The translations under genes were made by a program, and so were the position numbers. A DNA stretch of 18,842 nucleotides from positions 25,608 through 44,449 of the forward strand of contig CAJUQB010000008.1 of NCBI GenBank assembly GCA_910588285.1. Reading direction: 5' to 3'. Position 1 is the first letter of the stretch; every line of letters begins with the position of its first letter. This DNA comes from an uncultured Lachnospiraceae bacterium. Lineage in GTDB: Bacteria > Bacillota > Clostridia > Lachnospirales > Lachnospiraceae. The notes under the pieces are model-generated. The model was not told the DNA's origin, searched no databases, and was given only the letters and a program-made list of their open reading frames with translations. Shown here piece by piece: positions 7,182 to 13,525 of the stretch.

Positions 7182-7988
7182 CTATTTGGAAAATCCCAGC
7201 TGCTCCATAACCTTCTTGGTGATATCTGCCACCAGATCTGCATCCGCGCCCTTCTTGTGGCTGCCGCAGCCTCCGCCGCAATTATGGCAGCTGGGCTTGC
7301 CCTCCAGGGTATTGGGACACAGGTTGGCCGGATGACGTCCCTTCATGCCGAACTGACGGCGGATCTCATACAGATCCTCCACCTGCTCCGGAGTGAATTC
7401 CTTGGGGCCGCCCAGCACTCTGGACTGATACAGAAGCTGTGCATAGAACTCTACGGATTCCATCTTCAGATATGCGGAAAGCAAAGAATCGGCATAGGTG
7501 AGGGCTCCATGGTTCTCCAGAAGTACGGCATCAAAATACTGTACATACTCGGAGACTGCTTCCGGGATCTCCATGGTGGAAGGTCTTCCGTACTTGGCAA
7601 TGGGAACACAGCCAAGGGCAATGACTGCCTCAGGCATAATGGGCTGTGTCAGCGGAATACCGGCAATGGCAAAGCTGGTGGCATACATGGGATGTGCATG
7701 CACCACGGAATTCACGTCGGGACGCTCCTCATATACCCGCATATGCATCTTGATCTCAGAGGACGGACGGAAGCTGCCGTTTGCCTGGATCACCTCTCCC
7801 TTCCGGTTCACCTTGCAGATGTAGTCCGGTGTCATGAAGCCCTTGGACACGCCGGTGGGAGTACATAAGAACTCGTCGTCATTGAGTTTTACGGAGATAT
7901 TCCCGTCATTTGCCGCAACCATGTTGCGGTTGTAGATCCGCTTGCCGATGTCACAAATCTCTTTTTTGATTTCGTATTCTGATACCAT
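7182..7988 (-). CDS. fucA: BMC-targeted class II aldolase (fuculose/rhamnulose-1-phosphate aldolase)
   Basis: The 268-residue protein is a FucA-type zinc aldolase: catalytic Glu78 (RPSSE), zinc ligands H97 and H99 (VHAHP) and H160 (LLENHG). The spacing equals E. coli FucA Glu73/His92/His94/His155 with a uniform shift of 5. It splits L-fuculose-1-P or L-rhamnulose-1-P to DHAP and L-lactaldehyde. Beyond the normal domain (about 1-215) there is a Cys-rich linker (C224, C234, C237, C241) and a C-terminal amphipathic helix (DADLVADITKKVMEQLGF) like the N-terminal encapsulation peptides of its neighbours. ATG 7988 is chosen because AGGAGG lies 6 bases upstream and a full promoter lies further upstream; a longer open frame to 8105 would run through that promoter. 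First gene of the BMC operon. Confidence 0.93.
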   Translation of the reverse strand: MVSEYEIKKEICDIGKRIYNRNMVAANDGNISVKLNDDEFLCTPTGVSKGFMTPDYICKVNRKGEVIQANGSFRPSSEIKMHMRVYEERPDVNSVVHAHPMYATSFAIAGIPLTQPIMPEAVIALGCVPIAKYGRPSTMEIPEAVSEYVQYFDAVLLENHGALTYADSLLSAYLKMESVEFYAQLLYQSRVLGGPKEFTPEQVEDLYEIRRQFGMKGRHPANLCPNTLEGKPSCHNCGGGCGSHKKGADADLVADITKKVMEQLGFSK

Positions 7989-8040
7989 ATTGTTCCTCCT
8001 AAAAGATTTCCGTTTGTTGGTTTTCTTTGTTTTCTCCTCT

Positions 8041-8069
8041 ATTATATGTTGTTTTTGTTTGGTTGTCAA
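8041..8069 (-). promoter_or_regulatory. Full-consensus sigma-A promoter of the BMC operon
   Basis: On the minus strand TTGACA (8064-8069) is followed by exactly 17 bases and TATAAT (8041-8046). Both hexamers are perfect. Transcription should start near 8034, leaving a leader of about 46 bases to the aldolase ATG at 7988. It lies just downstream of the hairpin that ends the rha unit, so the BMC operon has its own strong promoter. A perfect promoter in a catabolic operon implies repression or attenuation, but no operator is clear; a weak dyad GAAAA-N7-TTTTC lies 20-30 bases upstream. Confidence 0.85.
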
Positions 8070-8104
8070 GGACAGACTCCCGGAAAAACACAGATTTTCA
8101 GACA

Positions 8105-8148
8105 AAAAATATCACCAAAAATGTGGGTTCATTTTTGGTGATATTTTT
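8105..8148 (-). terminator. Perfect 18-bp hairpin ending the rhaB-rhaA-aldolase unit
   Basis: Arms 8105-8122 and 8131-8148 are perfect reverse complements (AAAAATATCACCAAAAAT) with an 8-base loop. It begins 17 bases after the stop of the double aldolase. The stem ends in A on one side and T on the other, so a U-run follows in either direction, typical of an A/T-rich intrinsic terminator. The GC core is small (CACC/GGTG), so it may leak, or act as an mRNA 3' stabiliser. Confidence 0.75.
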
Positions 8149-8164
8149 GTTCCTGCAGGCCTGC

Positions 8165-9454
8165 TTATTTCAAATGAAACGCTTCCTTGATCTCCTTGAT
8201 CTGACCCTCATTGATGGCCACCATCTCCCCCAGATTATGGGCAAACACCAGGGCCTTGGCGCTGTACTCCGCCACCTCCAGCCGGTCAAAGGCCTTTAAG
8301 AGGCTGTCTCCGGTCACTGCCACGCAGTCGTTGTTCACGATCACAATGGGTGTGCTCTCATTGAATACCCCGGCCGTCTCCTCCGGCTTCTGGTAGAACT
8401 GTGCAAAATCCAGCTTCGGAATATCCCGCATCAGAATATAGCTCTCCGGGATGGACTTGGAATCCAGGCACGCCTCTGTTACTGCATAAGCCATAATATT
8501 GGGCGGATGGGCAATGATGATGGAATTGATCTCTGGATGCCGGCGGTAAATCTCCTGGTGAAGGCGGATGGAACGGCTGGGCACCTTGCCTGCCTCCCGT
8601 CTGCCCCCGCGGATGCTGACAATCTCATCCACCTGAAGATATTTCCGGTCTACATTGTAGGGCGTGATGATAAAATCATTGCCCTCCATCCTCCGGGAGA
8701 AGGAGCCCTGGGTAGCATTCACCAGCTTCTGGTCATAGGCCCGGTGGACAAAATTGCACATTTCCTTCCTGGCCTCCTTCTCCTGGCTGGTAATCACCTG
8801 GGGAACAAACTCCTCCATCTCAAAATGGTCGGAGGTATATTTCAGCTTGATCTCGCTCTCCAAAAGGCTCTTGGGCGTCCCGATGATGGAGGCATCAATC
8901 TGCAGCCTGGCGCAGAAATCCAGGGTCTCAAAGGCCTTGAAGGCATTGAACAGGCTGTCGCTGCCCACCACCACGCCATGGTTCTCCAGCACCGCAATGT
9001 CACAGCCGTCGGCAAATTCCCTGGCGATCTTCTCTCCCAGGTCCGTGCTGCCCGGCAGGCCGTACTCCGCCATGGCGATCCTGCCGCAGCCCACATAAGC
9101 ATTGGGGATCAGCTTCGTATTGGGAATCTGCCGTACAATGCTAAAAGCCACCAGCGCAGGGGGATGGGCGTGGAGCACTGCCTTGATATCGCTCCTGGTC
9201 TCATACAGCTTCAAATGGAAGGGATACTCGCTGGAGGGCACATGGATGCCCTCCATGGAGCCGTCCGGATGGATACACACCATATCCTTTCGGGTGAGGT
9301 TCCCCTTGTCAATACTGCCCGGGGTAATCCATACATCCCCATTTTCATCCTTGATCGACAGATTGCCGCCCGAGGTGGTGGTCATGCCGTAGCTGTAGAT
9401 CCGGTCCATCATCATCACCAGCTGGTCTGCCGGATGAATAAAATTCATATTCAT
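8165..9454 (-). CDS. Tandem class II aldolase fusion, second domain degenerate (probable rhamnulose-1-P aldolase)
   Basis: The 429-residue protein contains two class II aldolase/adducin domains in a row. Domain 1 (about 1-205) is intact: E76 (PSSE), H95 and H97 (LHAHP), H159 (LENHG). Domain 2 (about 225-425) has the same order of motifs but has lost them: SSE is SRS, HAH is IAH (only H316 left), ENHG is NNDC (374-377). Domain 2 is therefore probably structural or regulatory. It follows rhaA and has no targeting helix at either end, so it should be the cytosolic rhamnulose-1-phosphate aldolase or a related sugar-phosphate enzyme; no conventional rhaD is visible. GGAG lies 6 bases before ATG 9454. 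Substrate is inferred from position. Confidence 0.88.
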   Translation of the reverse strand: MNMNFIHPADQLVMMMDRIYSYGMTTTSGGNLSIKDENGDVWITPGSIDKGNLTRKDMVCIHPDGSMEGIHVPSSEYPFHLKLYETRSDIKAVLHAHPPALVAFSIVRQIPNTKLIPNAYVGCGRIAMAEYGLPGSTDLGEKIAREFADGCDIAVLENHGVVVGSDSLFNAFKAFETLDFCARLQIDASIIGTPKSLLESEIKLKYTSDHFEMEEFVPQVITSQEKEARKEMCNFVHRAYDQKLVNATQGSFSRRMEGNDFIITPYNVDRKYLQVDEIVSIRGGRREAGKVPSRSIRLHQEIYRRHPEINSIIIAHPPNIMAYAVTEACLDSKSIPESYILMRDIPKLDFAQFYQKPEETAGVFNESTPIVIVNNDCVAVTGDSLLKAFDRLEVAEYSAKALVFAHNLGEMVAINEGQIKEIKEAFHLK

Positions 9455-9469
9455 ACTTCTCTCCTTTCC

Positions 9470-9499
9470 CCGGATAAGCGCTGCTGCCTGCGTATCCGG
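9470..9499 (-). repeat. Short inverted repeat between rhaA and the double aldolase
   Basis: CCGGATA (9470-9476) and TATCCGG (9493-9499) form a 7-bp stem with a 16-base loop in the 54-base gap, ending just before the aldolase ribosome site. It may modulate translation or mRNA decay; there is no U-run, so it is not a terminator. Confidence 0.45.
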
Positions 9500-9508
9500 A
9501 CAGCCGGC

Positions 9509-10771
9509 TTATGACCGCTTGGACAACACGTCCTTCTCATATGCCAGGATCTCGTCAAACCATGCCGTATCCCCGGCCACGCCGCAGCGCTCACAGTACT
9601 CGGCCCACACATCGCCGAAGGGCAGAAGCTTGGCCTCCTCCTGCATTACCATCAGCTTGGTGAAATTCCCCTCATCCTGCAGCCTCTTCAGCTCCTCATT
9701 GGGGGTGCACAGAGCCATCAGCATAGCCTTCTGCCAGCTGCGGAAGCCCACCACCCAGGCGGAAATACGGTTGATGCTTGCATCAAAGTAATCCAGCGCC
9801 ATGTAAACCCGGTCCGTGGCATTGTTGCGGACAATCTCCTTGGCAATCTCCTTCGTCTCATCGTCCAGAAGCAGCACATGGTCGCTGTCCCAGCGGACGC
9901 CTCTTGTAATATGTAATGCCAGCTCCGGATAGAAGCAGAGAAGGGCCGGGATCTTGTCAGACACCACCTCTGTGGGGTGATAATGGCCATTGTCCATCAG
10001 AGGCATGCATTTGTCCCTGTGGGCAGCCGCAAAGCTCAAGGTAAACTCCGCGCTTCCTGCTGTGTAGGCCTCCACGCCGATGCCGAACACCTTGGACTCC
10101 ACGCAGGGCTTCACCTTATTGTAATCAAAGGGCTCTGACAGAATCTCCTCAATGGACTCCTTATAGCGCATCCTGGGGCCCATGCGGTCTGCCGGCACAT
10201 CCTTGTAGCCGTCGCCGGTCCAGATGTTCATCACGCAGGGGATGCCGGTCTCCTCCGCAAAATAGCTGGATATGCGGATACAGGCCTTGCCGTGCTCGAT
10301 CCAGAACCTGCGGATCTCCGGATCAGGGCTTGACAGGGTCAGCCCGTCCTTCATCTTGGGATGGGAGAAAAAGGTGGGGTTGAAATCAATGCCAATACCG
10401 TACTTCTTGGCCAGCTCCACCCATTTTGCAAAATGTCTGGGCTCGATCTTATCCCGGTCCACATATTCTCCCTCTTCAAATACCGCATAGCAGGCATGGA
10501 GATTCAGCTTCACCTTACCGGGCACAAGCGCAATCACCTTCTCAATATCCTCCATCAGCTGCCGGGGGGTCCTGGCCTTGCCGGGATAATTGCCGGTAGT
10601 CTGGATTCCGCCGGTTAAGGGGCCGTCATGGTCAAAGCCGATCACGTCATCCCCCTGCCAGCAGTGAAGGGAAATCGGCAGCTCCTTCAGGATCTCCATA
10701 GCCTTCTCCGTGTCAACGCCTGTCTTTGCATACATCTCCTTAGCGGATGCATATCTCTCCTTGTTTGTCAT
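9509..10771 (-). CDS. rhaA: L-rhamnose isomerase
   Basis: The 420-residue protein is a full-length RhaA: SLHCWQGDDV (34-43), GNYPGKARTP (60-69), LNLHACYA, and the metal-site region DNGHYHPTEVVSDKIPALL. D260, H263, H287, D295, D297 and D327 correspond to the metal-binding residues of E. coli RhaA with a constant shift of 7. It interconverts L-rhamnose and L-rhamnulose in the cytoplasm with Mn2+ or Zn2+. It lies between rhaB (49 bases upstream) and the double aldolase. AAGGAG is 8 bases before ATG 10771. Nothing looks damaged. Confidence 0.97.
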   Translation of the reverse strand: MTNKERYASAKEMYAKTGVDTEKAMEILKELPISLHCWQGDDVIGFDHDGPLTGGIQTTGNYPGKARTPRQLMEDIEKVIALVPGKVKLNLHACYAVFEEGEYVDRDKIEPRHFAKWVELAKKYGIGIDFNPTFFSHPKMKDGLTLSSPDPEIRRFWIEHGKACIRISSYFAEETGIPCVMNIWTGDGYKDVPADRMGPRMRYKESIEEILSEPFDYNKVKPCVESKVFGIGVEAYTAGSAEFTLSFAAAHRDKCMPLMDNGHYHPTEVVSDKIPALLCFYPELALHITRGVRWDSDHVLLLDDETKEIAKEIVRNNATDRVYMALDYFDASINRISAWVVGFRSWQKAMLMALCTPNEELKRLQDEGNFTKLMVMQEEAKLLPFGDVWAEYCERCGVAGDTAWFDEILAYEKDVLSKRS

Positions 10772-10820
10772 GATAAATTCTCCTTATTTTCTATAAATTT
10801 CCAACATATTATAGTTAAAT

Positions 10821-12218
10821 TTAATATTTCTTCACCCCGAAGGACTCATAAATGCAGGTTCTTGCCTCCTCCACGGTGCCGAATTCTCCCGCCTGAATCA
10901 TCTGGGCAGTCAGATTCCCGATGGCCGTGGCCTCCGTGGGGCCTGCATGGACCTCCTTCCCGGTGCATTTGGCAGTCAGCCGGTTCAGGTATACGGCATT
11001 GGAGCCGCCGCCCACCACATGGATCCGGCTGTAGGTACGCCCCATGATCTCCTCAATCTCCCGGGCTGTTCTGGAATAGCACTCTGCCAGGCTGTTGTAA
11101 ATCACTGCGGAGATCTCCCCCGGCGTCTTTGGCACCGGCTGGTCCGTATCCCGGCAGAACCGCTGTACCTCGGCAATCATGCTCTCCGGCGCCAGGAAGC
11201 AGTCGTCGTCCACCTCCACCCGGGAGGAAAAGCCATCGCACTTTGCAGCCATGTCGCAGAGCTCTGCAAAGGAATATTTGTTGTCCAGCTCCTTGCGCAC
11301 ATTCTGGATCATCCACAGACCCATGATATTCTTCAAATAGCGGAACCGGTATCCGTAGCCGCCCTCATTTGTGATATTGGCCTTCTTGCTCTGGGGCGAG
11401 CAGTTGGCAGTCCTGGTCTCGATCCCCATCAGGGACCAGGTGCCGGAGCTGATATACAGGAAATCATCGTCATTGGCCGGCACGGAAAGCACTGCCGACG
11501 CCGTGTCGTGGGTGCCCGGAAGCACCACCTGGCAGTCAAAGCCCAGCTCCTTTACAAGCTCCGGACGCAAATTCCCAACAACCGTCCCCGGCGTATGTAC
11601 CGGCTGGAAGATCCGGCGGGGATACCCCAAAAGATCAATCAGCTCATAGTCCCAATCCTTTGTCTGGGGGCTGATGAGCTGCCCTGTGGTAGCCTCCGTG
11701 TACTCCTGGCCCTTGATCCCGGTCAGAAGGAAATGGAAATAATCCGGAATCATCAGCATGGCCTGGGCCTGCTCCAAATGCTCCGGGTGCTGCTGCTTTA
11801 CTGCCATCAGCTGATAAACGGTATTAAATATTGCCTTCTGGATGCCGGTCCTGGCATACAGATCCTCCTCGGAAATAATCTCATAAACCTTCTCATCCAT
11901 CCCCCTGGTGCGGCCGTCCCGGTATCCCACCGTGTCCCCCAGCACCTTGTCATTGCCGTCCAGCAGAACGAAGTCCACGCCCCAGGTATCCACGCCTACG
12001 CTCACCGGGATCTTCCCCAGCTCCCCGCATTTCTTCAGGCCGGCCACAATCTCGGTAAACAGCTTCTCCAGATCCCAGCAGAGATGTCCGTTGCGCTCCA
12101 CAAGGCCGTTCTCAAAACGGTACACCTCCAACAGCTCCATCCTCCCATGCTCAATGTGCCCCAGAATATGGCGTCCGCTGGATGCGCCAATATCAATCGC
12201 CAAATAGTAATTCCCCAT
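10821..12218 (-). CDS. rhaB: L-rhamnulokinase (FGGY family)
   Basis: The 465-residue sugar kinase has the N-terminal phosphate motif DIGASSGR (9-16), VGVDTWGVDF (74-83), and the catalytic Asp238 in LPGTHDTASAV, followed by the adenosine-binding SSGTWSLMGIE and VVGGGSNAVYLNRLTA. The sequence style (WGVDF, NTVYQL, NEGGYG) is that of RhaB rather than xylulokinase or fuculokinase. It phosphorylates L-rhamnulose to rhamnulose-1-phosphate using ATP. It is the first gene of the rha unit, behind a promoter with a large inverted repeat. AAAGGAG lies 5 bases before ATG 12218. The stop overlaps a small palindrome TTAAATTTAA at 10815-10824. Confidence 0.96.
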   Translation of the reverse strand: MGNYYLAIDIGASSGRHILGHIEHGRMELLEVYRFENGLVERNGHLCWDLEKLFTEIVAGLKKCGELGKIPVSVGVDTWGVDFVLLDGNDKVLGDTVGYRDGRTRGMDEKVYEIISEEDLYARTGIQKAIFNTVYQLMAVKQQHPEHLEQAQAMLMIPDYFHFLLTGIKGQEYTEATTGQLISPQTKDWDYELIDLLGYPRRIFQPVHTPGTVVGNLRPELVKELGFDCQVVLPGTHDTASAVLSVPANDDDFLYISSGTWSLMGIETRTANCSPQSKKANITNEGGYGYRFRYLKNIMGLWMIQNVRKELDNKYSFAELCDMAAKCDGFSSRVEVDDDCFLAPESMIAEVQRFCRDTDQPVPKTPGEISAVIYNSLAECYSRTAREIEEIMGRTYSRIHVVGGGSNAVYLNRLTAKCTGKEVHAGPTEATAIGNLTAQMIQAGEFGTVEEARTCIYESFGVKKY

Positions 12219-12255
12219 ACTTACTCCTTTCCTGATTGCTTTTTTTGATATGCCT

Positions 12256-12284
12256 ATTATAACCCGCCGAAAACAATAAAATAA
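12256..12284 (-). promoter_or_regulatory. Activator-type promoter of rhaB-rhaA-aldolase
   Basis: A perfect -10 TATAAT (12256-12261, minus strand) has, at 17 bp, the poor -35 TTATTT (12279-12284). Transcription would start near 12249, about 30 bases before rhaB. The weak -35 is the last six bases of the proximal arm of an inverted repeat, as expected where an activator touches the -35. Inference from geometry. Confidence 0.6.
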
Positions 12285-12317
12285 GGACGTTATTTTACAA
12301 AAATACCGTCCTTATTT
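12279..12317. promoter_or_regulatory. 11-bp inverted repeat with 17-bp spacer, likely AraC/RhaS-type operator
   Basis: AAATAAGGACG (12279-12289) and its perfect complement CGTCCTTATTT (12307-12317) are separated by 17 bp. E. coli RhaS and RhaR bind inverted half-sites with 16-17 bp between them, the proximal one touching the -35; this layout is the same. The inner bases can also pair (ATTTT with AAAAT around ACA), and the minus-strand copy is followed by a T-rich run, so an attenuator or terminator for the upstream regulator gene is the alternative. The sequence alone does not decide. Confidence 0.6.
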
Positions 12318-12324
12318 GCACTAT

Positions 12325-12337
12325 ACGGAACTTCCGT
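12325..12337. promoter_or_regulatory. 13-bp palindrome ACGGAA-C-TTCCGT, candidate second operator
   Basis: A 6-bp perfect dyad with a single central base lies 7 bp beyond the large inverted repeat, between rhaB and the short plus-strand ORF. Flanking CTAT and ATAG extend it loosely. It is the size of an XRE-type operator and could serve the adjacent XRE-TPR regulator. No direct evidence. Confidence 0.4.
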
Positions 12338-12433
12338 CAAATAGCATGGCTCTTATCGACATTTTTCGCTACAATACAATTCGTGCGGAATTTCTCACAA
12401 AGCACTACACCAGATCGAACGGAGGTGAACCTT

Positions 12434-12487
12434 ATGTCAAAAGAAATCCATTCCTTTATTTTAGGTGACATGATTGAGACATCCTAA
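12434..12487 (+). CDS. Candidate 17-residue peptide gene beside the XRE-TPR regulator
   Basis: On the plus strand, GGAGGTGA (12421-12428), an eight-base full match to the 16S anti-Shine-Dalgarno sequence, stands 5 bases before an ATG opening MSKEIHSFILGDMIETS and a TAA. The ORF ends tail-to-tail with the XRE-TPR gene, overlapping it by 4 bases, and runs divergently from rhaB. The peptide has a basic N-terminus, a short hydrophobic centre (FIL) and no classical signal peptide. RRNPP-type regulators (PlcR, Rgg, PrgX) often have their signalling peptide gene next to them. No convincing promoter was found (TACAAT at 12370 and 12375 lacks a good -35). It may also be a leader peptide or chance; the ribosome site is the main support. 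Confidence 0.4.
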   Translation: MSKEIHSFILGDMIETS

Positions 12488-13395
12488 ACCTCAAACCCGT
12501 ATTTCACCCGGACATCCTGCCTGATCTTTTCCACACATTCCTCTTTCTGGCATAGCTCAAGCAGGATGATACTCTGATGAAATGCCTTTTCCGCCTCCTC
12601 CATCCGGCCTAACTCTGCGGCCGCGTATGCTTTGTTTGCCAACAGATACGGCAGAATCACCAATTTGCTGTACTCAATACAGCAGGCTATACCCTGGCTG
12701 CAGAGGGAATACGCTTCCTCGTACCGTCCCAGCTTCCCCAGACGGGTAGAGATATTATACACCACCAGCGGATACTTTCTCGCCTTCTCCTGTTCGTCAA
12801 TAATATGGGTTTCCATATAGTCCTTCAGCTCGAACAACAGCCTCAGACCCTCCTCCTTTCTCCCGCGGTTATAAAGCTCAATCGCAATATTGTTCAAAAT
12901 GGTAATTTCATGAAAGGTCAGAAGCCTGCGCTCAATGCCCTTTTGGGGATCAAAATCCGCCATGGTGATCCGAATGGTCTTCAGCAGCAGTTCAAAGAAC
13001 CTTCCATGATCTCCTGTCTTATGCAGAAAAATATTTGCCTTGGCAAATGAAACATATTGCTTCTCCAGGTTATGGCATTTTCCCAGCCTGCCTTCCAGCT
13101 CATGCACAAGTCTCTCACTCTCGGCAAAATCCAGCCTTTCCAGGCTCCACACAAGCTTCTCCACAAAACGGCAAATCTCCATCTCCTCTTTGCTGATATA
13201 GGCGCTGTACAGCGAATCCGATATTCCAAGCCTTTGCATCAATGCTTCAAAAATCTTTCTTCCAGGAATCTGGCTGCCGTTCTCAATTCTTGACAAAGAA
13301 GATGTCGAACAGATTCCAAAGCTCAGTTCTTCCTGGGAATAGCCGCGAGCCCTCCTGCTCTCGTAGACCATATCGCCAATCGTGTAATTTGCCAT
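12484..13395 (-). CDS. XRE-family HTH regulator with TPR-like C-terminus (RRNPP-like)
   Basis: The 303-residue protein starts with an XRE/Cro helix-turn-helix (about 4-57; RARGYSQEELSFGICSTSSLSRIENG) and continues as all-helical TPR-like repeats (about 70-300), including NNIAIELYNRGRKEEGLRLL, STRLGKLGRYEEAYSLC and LANKAYAAAELGRMEEAEKAF. This HTH plus TPR layout is that of the peptide-sensing RRNPP regulators, but a peptide ligand is not proven. It is single-gene, between the AraC-gene terminator and the rhaB promoter region. GAGGAAG precedes ATG 13395. Its target could be the rhaB region, the small plus-strand ORF or an unlinked gene. Confidence 0.88.
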   Translation of the reverse strand: MANYTIGDMVYESRRARGYSQEELSFGICSTSSLSRIENGSQIPGRKIFEALMQRLGISDSLYSAYISKEEMEICRFVEKLVWSLERLDFAESERLVHELEGRLGKCHNLEKQYVSFAKANIFLHKTGDHGRFFELLLKTIRITMADFDPQKGIERRLLTFHEITILNNIAIELYNRGRKEEGLRLLFELKDYMETHIIDEQEKARKYPLVVYNISTRLGKLGRYEEAYSLCSQGIACCIEYSKLVILPYLLANKAYAAAELGRMEEAEKAFHQSIILLELCQKEECVEKIRQDVRVKYGFEV

Positions 13396-13448
13396 AACGC
13401 TTCCTCTTTCGTATCCTTTGTAAACATTTTTGTTTTTGCTAATTTTTT

Positions 13449-13454
13449 ATTATA
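13449..13454 (-). promoter_or_regulatory. Candidate -10 box of the XRE-TPR gene
   Basis: A perfect TATAAT on the minus strand lies about 55 bases before the start codon and just after the AraC-gene terminator. The hexamer at the -35 position (TTTTGT) is weak. An own promoter is expected because a terminator stands between the two regulators. Confidence 0.45.
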
Positions 13455-13475
13455 TGCACATACTTAGTGATACAA

Positions 13476-13524
13476 AAAACATCCTCAATTCGCGAATAGA
13501 TTTCTCGTAAACCAAGGATGCTTT
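13476..13524 (-). terminator. Intrinsic terminator after the AraC-family gene
   Basis: Two bases after the stop at 13526, minus-strand AAAGCATCCT pairs with AGGATGTTTT (10 bp with one G-U) around a 29-base loop that contains TTCGCGAA, and a run of T follows. It should end the rhamnosidase-FUSC-araC unit. Confidence 0.7.
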
Positions 13525-13525
13525 A

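Noticed and set aside
1..8000. Carboxysome or ethanolamine compartment
   Set aside because: No RuBisCO, carbonic anhydrase or ethanolamine lyase genes; the aldolase, PduL, PduP and zinc dehydrogenase point to deoxyhexose use.
7989..8105. Open frame extending the BMC aldolase 39 codons upstream to 8105
   Set aside because: It reads through the full-consensus promoter and the leader, and AGGAGG stands 6 bases before ATG 7988, the usual family start.
10947..12248. 433-codon plus-strand ORF opposite rhaB
   Set aside because: It is antisense to an intact, well-conserved rhamnulokinase and has no recognisable motif; high G+C third positions make such long shadow frames common here.
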